The notes below the pieces were generated by a model that ran no database searches, had not been told where the DNA came from, and saw only the letters and a list, made by a program, of their open reading frames with translations. A DNA stretch of 64,000 nucleotides from Chara braunii (taxonomy: Eukaryota > Streptophyta > Charophyceae > Charales > Characeae). The translations under genes and the position numbers were made by a program. Positions 31,065 to 40,184 of the stretch are shown one piece after another. The DNA lies in assembly GCA_003427395.1 (NCBI GenBank), contig BFEA01000174.1:1346936-1410935 (forward strand), read 5' to 3'. Numbering within the stretch: the stretch's first letter is position 1; each line of letters begins with the position of its first letter.

Positions 31065-33117
31065 ATGGCCGACGGTGTGTCGCACGCCGCCGACGCGGCG
31101 ATGACCACGGCACAGGGCTCCACACGCGTGGCGACGGACCAGGGCCACCAGCCCGAGGGGGATCTGCACACCCTTATCACCTCCCTCCTCGCACCCATTC
31201 AGGCGCAACTCGCAATCCTCGCGCCCTCACAGGCGCAGGTGGCGACCCTTGCCGCCAGCATGCAGCAACTCCAGTACGCTGCCTGCCCTTCATCTCCTAG
31301 CTCCCTATCCGGGTCCCCCGTCCTCCAACAGGGTGGCCACGGGGGAGCTTCCTCCTCCTCCGCCCCCGACCCGGCCATCTTACTGACTATTCACACCCCT
31401 AGCACGGCGGCCGCCACGAGCCAGGCCCTCACTTAGTCTACGGGCGCACCCGCCCAGATCCCGGTCACTACGGCCACGGTACAGCAACCCGCTATCATGG
31501 TCTGAGCTTTTTCGGGTGCCCTGCTTCTCCCTCCCCTTCGCACGACCGCAGCGCCACCTGGCTCTCCCCCCTCTTGGATGCCCCACGCCGCTCGTGCGTC
31601 CACTTCCCCCACTCTTCCTCCTGCTACCCCTTGCACGACCTACGTTCGAGGTCTCGAGGACGAGATTGCCCACCTTCGGGCCGACCTCGCCCTCTCACGC
31701 CTTCAGCCTCCCCCACCCTCACAGGTGGTCGCGCCTTCCGACGCATCCCCTTCTTCTTCTATTCTTCCTCCCATGCAGGCTCGCTTCCCTCGCCCTGCAC
31801 CCTACCCATCCCCATCCTACCTCCTCCCCATCCCCTCGGATGCTGCGACCTCTTCTACCGCAGCTCTCGTGCAGCCTGCGGCTGTTTCCCCCACCGCTCC
31901 ACCATGCGGCCCGGACATACAGTCAGTTGCGCCCCCTCCTCCAGGACCTGCGCCGACTTATTCAGCCGTAGCGCAGTCTCGTGCTTTCCGTTCTCCTCAC
32001 CGCCAAAACGGTGGCACCACTCGTCCGCTTGACGGACATTGCCTTGTATGATGGTACAGGCATACGCGTGTCTAAGTGGCTACAGTCTGCCACCCGCACG
32101 CTCCAGCTCATGGGTGCCGCACCCGACACGTGGGTGGCTCACCTCTCCAATCGCCCGCATGGCGGTCCTTCCGACGCCTGGGATGATTTGTACGCTTACT
32201 CCGTTCGTGCGGGTCGGACTCCGACCTTCATGGACTTCCAGGCGTTCCTCCAGGATGGCTTCGGAGCCCGATATGATGTGACTGACGCCTTCGAGCGTGT
32301 CGTCACTACACGCTCGTCCGACTCTGGTGGCGCTGCCGGCTTGGATCGCCACATCCAGGTCTTTCAGGACGTCCGCCTCATTTGTGACATGGCGTTCCTC
32401 CCCGAGGCGGCCCTTATCGATCGTTTCTTGGCCAGCCTTCCGCTTGAGTACCGCTTTGAGTCCGAGCTATGGCGGTACGAGTTCGCATCGGCCCCGCAGG
32501 CTTACGAGGCCGCCAGGGACCATTAGCGGATGCGTGCCCGTCTTCACCCCACCTCCTCCTCCCAGCCGCAGTATACTGGTTACGCCTCCTCCTCCTCTCA
32601 CGACACTTCCCTGCGCTGTTCCCCTTTCCGCGGTCGCCCCCGCCGTTCCGCGCAGCAGGGTCGCCACTTCTCGCGCCGCTTCAGCGCGCTCAAGTATGGT
32701 GAGTAGGACGCTGGTGCCCCGCTGTCGCCAGAAGGTGACCATAGCGACGACCTCGACCTCGGCGAGGTCGTCCGCCACCACCTGGAGGACCCTACTCTCC
32801 CTATGGCTGAGCACCTCCAGCTCATCCTCTCCACCCTTTCCCGAGCACGCAGCCGCCCTGGTCACAATGGCGCGTCGCCCCCCGAGGTCACTCTGCAGGA
32901 CCTCCCTCAGGGCTTTGTTCCTCCTCGCAGTATCCTTTCCTCAGAGGAGGGAGCGGCTATTTTGGGCCGACGTAGGTGTTTGCGATGTCGTCAGGACAGT
33001 CATACCTCCTCGCGGTGCCCTTACACCACTGCCCTTGACAGCCACTACGCTGACCTCTCCCGCCAGCGTCGTGCTCAGTCCCCCCCCGGCGCCCCTCATC
33101 CCCGTGGCGCCTCCTAG
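31065..33117 (+). pseudogene. gag: E2 gag
   Basis: ATG 31065 (MADGVSHAADAAMTTAQG). A TAG at 31434-31436, a two-base loss near 32010 that shifts the frame and a TAG at 32524-32526 disrupt it. The capsid-like region is at about 31990-32520 ('LMGAAPDTWVAHLSNRP', 'FMDFQAFLQDGFGARYDV') and the zinc knuckle CLRCRQDSHTSSRC at 32977-33018 (CX2CX4HX4C). Between 31720 and 31790 it keeps about 45 bases deleted in E1, so comparing the two copies separates ancestral from derived changes. N-terminal helix as in E1. Confidence 0.8.
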
Positions 33118-33374
33118 CCATGGTGCAGTGTACACCTGCGCCCTCCTCAGTAGTGGGTTTCCCAGCATCTCTGTCGCGGTTCGCCCCTCTCGCTACTGGA
33201 GCTGAGGTATCGCAGGACTCGACAGAGTGTACTCAGCCCTCTGTCGCAGTACCGTCTGCACCTCCGCAGACCACCGTCTCCCCTCCTTTCCCGCCGCGAC
33301 TACTGACGTGTCGAGCCATTCGCTCAGCCCGTTGCAGCGAGCAGCTCGCTACTCCCGAGAACGTCGTGTCCTCT

Positions 33375-34300
33375 CTTTTAGACTTGAGCATGCTCCAGGC
33401 TCGTCAGGAGCGACTCACCCTCCATGTAGCTGCACTGCGTCGCCTTCTCGCCATCCTCTCTGACCTTGATCGCACCCTCTCGACCATCCCAGTACGACTC
33501 GGGACCTCCACGAGGGTGTACTCAGCGCTGTAGGATTCCGGTTCTCAGGGCGACTTCATTCACCCACGTGTGGTGAAAGAAGCCCGCTTACCCACGATAG
33601 GGTCTCCGACTTCCATCTCCGTTACCCTAGGGGATGACAAGACCCAACGCTTCTTCGATCAGACGGTCACCGACCTCCTTTTCTTCCTCACTCTCGAGCC
33701 GACTGATCGTTCCCCAGCGTCTTGTCGCCACCGCTCCTCTGCACATTTCGACGTGATGGAGACGGGGTACGACTTCATTCCCGGCACTCCGTAGTCTCGT
33801 CGGTTCCGCAGCACCGAGGCTGATTGGGCGACCAACACTCTCGTTCTCAAAACGAAGTGTGGATAGACGTACCGTGTACCTTTCATAGGTACCACTGCGA
33901 CACCACTCCCCGATCCTCCTCCCCCGGAGTCTTCCGTGCCCACACCATCTCCTTCTATCACTGTCACCTCACCTCGGCAGTTCCATCACTTCATCCAACA
34001 GCACGACGTCACCTTCTTTATGGTGAACGTGACGGACATCTTACACTATGACCCACCCTATCCCGACACCGAGCTCATCCCTCTTGAGCCAGATCCTCCT
34101 TCCATCTCAATGGCTCCCATCTCTACTTCCATCCCCCCGCCGTCCGTCGAGTCCACCGCGTCGTCGAACGCTGACGCTGACGCTGAGGAACTCGCACGAT
34201 GTACGACTGACCTAGAGCTTGCGGTTCATGACCTCATTCGAGAGTACCACGACATTTTTCCATCGTCGTTCTCGTACGCCGGCATCCCACCGATGTGCGA
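33375..34300 (+). pseudogene. pol: E2 protease and linker
   Basis: A TAG at 33531-33533 directly precedes the active-site codons for DSG (33534-33542). A second stop occurs at the Trp of the 'GTPW' motif (TAG, about 33792-33794), another TGG-derived stop. The linker carries an extra 40-50 bases relative to E1 near 33935-33985. 'HDLIREYHDIFPSSF' precedes RT. Non-functional. Confidence 0.75.
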
Positions 34301-34309
34301 CGTTGAGCA

Positions 34310-35500
34310 CTCCATCGTATTCACCACCAGGCACCCTACAGACTCTCGATCCCCGAGGCCACCGAACTCAAGCGTCTGCTTGAGGAGCTCCTGAGACTGG
34401 GCTTCATTAAACCCAGCAACACCCCGTGGGGTGCACCCGTCCTCTTTGCTCGCAAAGCGGATGAAACTCTTCATCTCTGCATCGACGACCGTGGTCTCAA
34501 CCGCTACACGGGTAACAACAACAACCCCATGCCTCGTTCCGATGAGTTGTTCGACCGCCTAGCAGGCAGCGGCTTCTTTACGAAGATTGATCTTCGTAGC
34601 GGTTACCATCAGATCCGCGTCGCTACAGCCGACCAGCCGAAGACCGTGTTCCGATCGCGCTTCGGCCACTACGAGTTTACGCGGATGCCATCCGACCTCA
34701 CCAACGCACCCGCTACCTTCCAGAGGGTGATGAACGACATCTTCAGGGACATCCTGGAGCAGTACGTTCTCGTCTACCTCGACAATATCCTGGTCTAAAT
34801 TCATACCCTTGAGGAGCACCTCAAACACCTCCGCGACGTCCTTGACCGCTTGCGCAGACATGGCTTTTATGCCAAGCTGAGCAAGTGCTGCTTTGCCTAG
34901 CACAAAGTGAATTTCTTACGACACTACGTGTCTGACCAGGGTCTCCACATGGACGACGCGAAGATCACTGCTATTGTGGAGTAACCCGCTCCCACATCCG
35001 CCAAGCAGCATCGCGGTTTCCTAGGCCTGACCAGCTACTATAGTAATTTCATCCAGGGATACGCTAGGTATTCCTACGTCCTTACCTCCACCCTCCTCCG
35101 GAAGAACCCACCCTGGGTTTGGACACCCCTCCACGAGGGCGACCCTTGAGGAGCACCTCAGACACCTCCGCGACGTCCTTGACCGCTTGCTCAGACATGA
35201 CTTCTATGTGAAGCTGAGCAAGTGCCGCTTTGCCCAGCACAAAGTGGATTTCTTACGACACTATGTGTCTGACCAGGGTCTCCACATGGACGACACGAAG
35301 ATCACTACTATTGTGGAGTGGCCCGCTCCCACATCCGTCAAGCAGCTTCGCAGTTTCCTAGGCCTGACCAGCTACTATAGTAATTTCATCCAGGGATACG
35401 CTAGGTATTCGTATGTCCTTACCTCCACCCTCCTCCGGAAGAACCCACCCTGGGCTTGGACACCCCTCCACGAGGGCGCCTTCCACGCCCTCAAGAAGGC
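34310..35500 (+). pseudogene. pol: E2 reverse transcriptase with YLDN and a 340-bp tandem duplication
   Basis: 'FFTKIDLRSGYHQIRV' is intact. 'MPSDLTNAPATFQ' replaces MPFGLTNAP. 'VLVYLDNILV' carries Asn (AAT 34784-34786) at the second catalytic Asp position, as in E1, and then TAA. From about 34805 to 35141 and again from 35142 to about 35480 the connection segment ('EEHL-HLRDVLDRL' to 'WTPLHEG') is present twice in tandem. The second copy is less damaged. The duplication is absent from E1. Confidence 0.85.
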
Positions 35501-36330
35501 GGTGACATGNGCACCGGTTCTTCACCTACCCGATTTTGACCGCCCTTTTATCCTTGCCACCGATGCGTCAGACTTCGCTGTAGGAGCAGTGCTTTCTCAG
35601 GTCTTCCCCTCCTCTCCTGATTCCTCTCATCCTCGTATCCCTCGCTTCCCACCACCTATCCCTACCACTGCTTCCCGACTAACGCCTACTCGTCCAGCTA
35701 CTGGCGAGCCTTCTATTGACTATTCTCCTACCATCGCCGAGGAAGGCACTGTCGAGTCTCACTCAGGTGATTGTCTAATGGCCTTCTACTCCCGTCAGCT
35801 CCTGCCCACCGAGATAAACTACACCGCTGATGAACGTGAGGTTCTCGCAGTAGTTTATGCTGCTCGTCACTGGCGTCACTACCTGCACGGGGCACTGTTC
35901 ACGGTGCGTACGGACAACTCTGTTGTCCTGGCTTTTCTGACAAAGCCGAAGCTCACTCGTCGACAGGCTCGCTGGTGCCGCGACCTATTCGAGTTCAGTT
36001 TCACCACTGAGCACATCAAGGGTGAGACTAATCGGGTCGAAGATGCCTTATCCCGGCGCCCTGACCACGACCAGGAGCAGATCCAACTCTCTACCATCTC
36101 AGTCACCACTGTTCATCACTCGGTGATCGACGAGTTTCGCACTCAGTACTGCTACTGCCCCGACTATCGTGACATCCACGCGACCCTTCGGAGTGGCAAG
36201 ACCGTCTCGAACTACTCTCTCGGGGACAACGGTCTTGTGTACTGGCATGGTTCACAGGGCACCAGAGAGCTCCATATTTGCGTTCCCTCCACTGGACAGC
36301 TACGTGTCCGAGTGGTAGTAGAGTTCCATG
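35500..36330 (+). pseudogene. pol: E2 RNase H and start of integrase (long open segment)
   Basis: Part of a 406-codon open frame that starts in the second connection copy at 35187. 'PFILATDASDFAVGAVLSQV', 'LLPTEINYTADEREVLAVVY', 'FTVRTDNSVVLAF' and 'HIKGETNRVEDALSRRPDHD' show the RNase H carboxylates, including the last Asp that E1 has lost. The frame then enters the integrase N-terminal region ('HSVIDEFRTQY', 'GSQGTRELHICVPS') and ends in unrelated sequence after 36333. Confidence 0.85.
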
Positions 36331-36332
36331 AC

Positions 36333-36437
36333 CTCAGAAGTGCACTCTATACATTGGTGTGGAGTTTGCTTGAAATGGCCTTATGGTTTTCTTATAAATT
36401 GAGGTGAAAAATGAGGGCTTAGTTAACCGGCTCTCAC
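36333..36437 (-). mobile_element. Truncated copy of the hAT-like MITE (reverse orientation)
   Basis: Reverse complement of roughly the first 105 bases of the MITE at 27757, ending in GGCTCTCAC. It replaces about 200 bases of integrase zinc-domain coding sequence present in E1. Confidence 0.8.
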
Positions 36438-36787
36438 TGCTGGTCGTTACAAACAATCTTTCGGAGTATATCTCCGAGAGTCCTTTTCGTAATCTCGGTC
36501 TGACCATCATTCTGAGGATGGTAAGACGAGGAGAAGCGGAGCTGGGTGCCGTACACCTCGTGGAGCCGTCGTCAGAATCGGCTGGTAAAGCGCGGGTCAC
36601 GGTCGGCTATGATGCTCAGAGGTAAGCCGTGGTCGCGCACGACTTGGTCAAACACGATGTCGGCGACCTCGCGTGCACTGATGGCATAGCGGCACGGAAT
36701 AAAGCGTGCACGCTTCGTGAAGCGGTCGATGACGACCAGGATAGCATCATGACCGTGAGGGGTCGGAGGACGAAGGGGACCGATAAA
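36438..36787 (-). pseudogene. pol: Inverted integrase-core segment of E2
   Basis: Read on the minus strand it encodes 'HDAILVVIDRFTKRARFIPC' and '[19 protein letters not shown]', matching E1 about 25859-26210. It is bounded by GGCTCTCAC (36429-36437) and GTGAGAGCC (36788-36796), the same MITE terminus in opposite orientations. 'CCAGCA' occurs at both the inner (complement) and outer edges near the terminus, like a target duplication. Confidence 0.85.
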
Positions 36788-36800
36788 GTGAGAGCCTGTG

Positions 36801-37228
36801 CCAGCAGTGGGCCCTCCATCTTGCCCACGCGGAGATAACCTACAACCACGTCGTCTCGCCAACCACGGGGATGTCGCCTTACTATTGCGACCTCGGCTAT
36901 CACCCTCGTGTTCCCGCGGACTTCCTTTGACCGTCACAGATGCACGCCGACACGAGTTGTCCCGCACTGGATGATTGGGTTGCACACATGACGTCGATCA
37001 TGAAGACCGTACATATCACATAGCCGCTTCCCAGACTCCCATGGCAGCACGTGCGAACCGATCGAGGATGGACCATCCATTCAAAGTCGGTGATGATGTG
37101 TTTATCGACGCCCGCTACTGACAGCTCGAAGCGGACACGCTCGCAAGTTTCGGCGTCACTTCTTTGGCCCATGCCGCATCCTCCAGGCCGTCGGTTCTGA
37201 TACGGCATCTAGCCCGGTCAGCTTCTGT
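36801..37228 (+). pseudogene. pol: E2 integrase, 3' part of the core
   Basis: Normal orientation resumes with codons matching 'QQWDLHLAHAEIAYNH' of E1. Small indels and a TGA near 36927 break it. It continues into the C-terminal linker. Confidence 0.75.
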
Positions 37229-37711
37229 GTGAAGCTGCCCGACTATCTACGTCAGGCTTGTGTGCATGATGTTTTCCACGTCTCGTTACTGCGTCCTTAC
37301 CGCAGACGGTCTGAGCGTTTCGCTGGACGACCATACGAGCGCCCTCCACCCAGCATGGTGGATGGCCACGAGGAGTTCCTCGTTTCAAACATCATTGGTC
37401 GCCGAGTCACCGACGACAACCCTCCCCAAGTCGAGTATCTCGTACGTTGGAAGGGTTACCCTGATGAGGAGGCTACCGAGGAGTCCCTCAAGCACTTGCA
37501 GCACGCTCGTATGTTGGTGTGTGCCTATGACCGTGCTCGTCGTGTTGGGTTCACTGCTCCTCGTCAGCCCACTGACCCTCCGCCTTCTCCCCCGGCTGAG
37601 GAGACCGCTGAAGTCGAGCCTGCTCTATTTCGGGCGGACGTTCAGCAGCAGCCGGATGCTTATGAGCATCCACAGCGCACTCGTCGTCGTCCTGCTCGAT
37701 ACGACAATTGA
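37229..37711 (+). pseudogene. pol: E2 integrase C-terminus and degraded chromodomain
   Basis: A 160-codon open segment. The chromodomain reads 'VEYLVRWKGYPDEEATEESL', so the Trp of TWEP is replaced (TGGGAG of E1 against GAGGAG) and the following Pro is lost. WKGY is kept. The basic tail 'QRTRRRPARY' ends at 37711. Confidence 0.8.
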
Positions 37712-38828
37712 CTCTGAGTACTTCATCCACTTCAGTTTTGCTACTTCAGCTCGTCGACGTTGAGGCTCTTCCTCGACGGCATTCCAGACTTCTCATCGCG
37801 GACGTCATCGACAACTTCATGGACTTCGTCACGATCAGCTCTGCCTACTTCAGACGTCATTACCCCCTTACCACTTTACCCTGTACAGTACCCTGCTTGT
37901 GTCGCATGATTGTCTCCCTTTAGCCGGGTTGCTATGAGTTGGGCTCTCCCTTGGTATACGCATAGGCATCGAGACCGTAGCGTTGCCCTGGCTTCCCATC
38001 TTACGGATCTAGCTCCGACTTCCCTCACTTTAGGAGTCATTTGCATGATTCCCTTACCCATCACCTTTCTACCCTCTGTCGGCCCTCACGCCCTAGTAGG
38101 CAGCCCCAGATGCTTCATCTAGGTGCGTCCAGTATACCAGGCTCCCTTGTTCCCTTGCATGGTCGACCCTCCATAACGGTCACCCCTTCGTCGAGTATTA
38201 CCCTCCCTGATGGTCTCTCTGTTAGGGTCATTGAATATGTTCGCTTCTAGTTCCCTACCTCATTGAGCCTGATGACATGTGTTCCCCCCGTCACTCTGTG
38301 TGGATGACCTTAGGAGTTTTCGACCCCTAGGCTGCATTCGCCACCCTCAAAGACCATCCCACCTTTTGGTTTGCGACACATTTCTCATGTCACACATGGT
38401 TGTCTTGTTGTTGCTTTGTTGCTCTCAGACTGAGGTTACTGCCTGTAACATTTCTAGGATTTAATTGTTGTGCTTTTGCTGTTCTTCGGACTTATACACT
38501 AGTCAGTTGTTCTCAGACTAAGGCGACTGCCTCCAACATTCTAGGATCTTGTTGTCACTACTTTCTGCTTTCCTAGGACATGTATGCTAGTTAGTTGTTT
38601 CTGCTTTCCTATGACATGTATACTAGTTAGTTGCTTCAAAAATTTACTTAGGCTGTTAGCTGTGACATTGTTGTTTTGTGACATTTTATATCCTAGGCTG
38701 CATCGCATGGACTCAACATGGAGCTTGCTCCGCATCCTAGACTACTCAGGTTTCTTTTCTTTGGTAGAGTTCCGCTTCTTGGCGGAAGCGTGTTTGTATC
38801 TAGGCGATCCATCACAGGCCGAGGATCG
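37712..38828 (+). other. E2 3' untranslated region
   Basis: Collinear with E1 27108-28662 without the MITE. Ends 'ccgaggatcg' before LTR C. Confidence 0.75.
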
Positions 38829-39149
38829 TGTAGCGGACCTCGGGTTGGTTGGCCTATGAGACCAGCCCCTTGGCCTGTTCTCACAGGCCTGTGTTCTATT
38901 CGGGGGCAGTCCTGTCCAGTCCAGGTCAGTACCTCTGTCGGTACCAGCCAGTCCAGTCCAGTCTCGTCAGTCCGTTGGGGTATAACCCAGCAGTTGTTTG
39001 TTTTCATCATCATTCTACACTTGCACGATCTTGGGAGTACGTGCGTTGGAGTCTTGCGTGGGAGCTGCGCTGTGCATCTTGTTCCCCCCTTCTTCCTCCA
39101 TCTCCATCTCTATCACTAGCAGAGCACCACACCTGGTGTGTCCGCTACA
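38829..39149 (+). repeat. LTR C (321 bp), right end of the array
   Basis: Starts TGTAGCGGACC and ends GTGTCCGCTACA. It is followed not by a primer-binding site but by 'gagcggtagttcag', where the reading frame of the older integrase resumes. It is therefore the outer 3' LTR. Confidence 0.9.
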
Positions 39150-39519
39150 GAGCGGTAGTTCAGCTGGACCTTCTGGCAATGTCGTTGGGGCTTGGAGGAT
39201 ACAATTACATCTTTGATGCCCGAGACAATCTCACAGGATTTGTTGATGGAAAGACTATCCAGACCAAGACTGGGGCAGTCTTGATCAAGTGCATCAAAGA
39301 GTATTACCTCCGGTATCCTTTCGTAGTGGAATTTATGATGGATAGAGGGTCGGAATTCACATGTGGGGAGGTTAAAGAATTGTTGGATGATGTCGGAGTA
39401 ATGGCGAAGTATACAACCAGGGCACACCCTCAGGCTAACGTACTAGTGGAAATGGGACACAACACCATCACGAACTTACTGGCAAAATGGAACGCGAGGG
39501 AAACCCAACTTATGGCCTA
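39150..39519 (+). pseudogene. pol: Older element: integrase catalytic core, resumed
   Basis: Reads 'AVVQLDLLAMSLGLGGYNYI' (first Asp), 'FVVEFMMDRGSEFTCGEV' (second Asp) and 'HPQANVLVEMGHNTITNLL' (Glu). Counting residues gives exactly 35 between the second Asp and the Glu, the DD35E signature. The core is undamaged over about 115 codons and ends at TAA 39518-39520 after a frameshift. It completes the zinc domain left at 16077. The last five bases before the break (acgcg) and the first five here (gagcg) share only GCG. Confidence 0.88.
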
Positions 39520-39520
39520 A

Positions 39521-40031
39521 ATTCCTACGGACGGTGTTCTTTGTTGAAAATATCACAGTCAGGAGAACCACGGGGTATGCCCCTGCGACCTTATGGTACG
39601 GGAGACAAGCCACCTTTCCAATAGAAAGTTTTCTGAAGACATGGTGGAGGCAAGATCTTGAGAACAACCTGTCACTCGAAGAGTTGCTTGACATTCGTGC
39701 AAGGCAGGTCAGTATCACGGAAGAAAGAATTCAGGAAGCAGTCGAGAAAGTGGCTGACAGTCGAGGAAAAGACAAGGAAAGGTGGGACCGGGTTCCTCGC
39801 GTACGAACCGAACCATTAGCAATTGGAGATGAGGTATTGCTGTACGACTCATCCCTGGAGAAACAATGGTCAAGAAAGTTTGACAAAAGATGGTTGGGGC
39901 CGTACAGGGTTCGACATCAGGGAAATCATGGGGCATATGAGCTGGAAGAAATAGGTGAAACACCAAGGCGAGACTGGGTTTCTGGCTCCAGGCTGAAGAA
40001 ATTCAGAACAAGAAATGAGGTGACTCAGTAA
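39521..40031 (+). pseudogene. pol: Older element: integrase C-terminal part with GPY motif
   Basis: An open frame continues 'FFVENITVRRTTGYAPATLW', 'ESFLKTWWRQDLENNLSLEE', a charged helix, 'LLYDSSLEKQWSRKFDKRWL' and the GPY/F motif 'LGPYRVR', ending 'DWVSGSRLKKF' and TAA at 40029-40031. No chromodomain follows, unlike E1 and E2, so the two elements belong to different gypsy branches. Confidence 0.88.
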
Positions 40032-40119
40032 CTTGAAGATAAATCAATTCGATCCCCTTTAAAACACCTTGTGCTTGCATCATTGCGAACTTGATATTGT
40101 TACCCAGCAGCTAACACCC

Positions 40120-40159
40120 TTTTGCACCTGCCACCCTCTTCTTTCTTTTCTGTGTGCAG
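40120..40159 (+). other. Candidate 3' splice acceptor before the downstream ORF
   Basis: 'accctcttctttcttttctgtgtgcag', ending at 40159, 25 bases before ATG 40185. A long pyrimidine tract and CAG make it a strong look-alike, at the same relative position as the acceptors before the 5' ORFs. Confidence 0.55.
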
Positions 40160-40184
40160 GCATAATCCTGTAAAAAGAGCACCG

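Larger units (their letters stand above)
28663..39149 (+). mobile_element. E2: Ty3/gypsy chromovirus copy 2 (LTR B - body - LTR C)
   Basis: Same family and orientation as E1, sharing LTR B. The leader (tRNA-like segment, T-rich segment, three hairpins, telomere-like words) is collinear with E1. Coding damage differs: stops in gag, a stop before DSG in protease, a 340-bp duplication across RT/connection, an inversion in integrase and a degraded chromodomain. No target duplication is visible around the whole array. Confidence 0.88.

Noticed and set aside
18230-39149. A 5-bp target duplication around the chromovirus array
   Set aside because: Left flank ends ggcgg and right flank starts gagcg; they do not match. 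The left junction seems to have been replaced.
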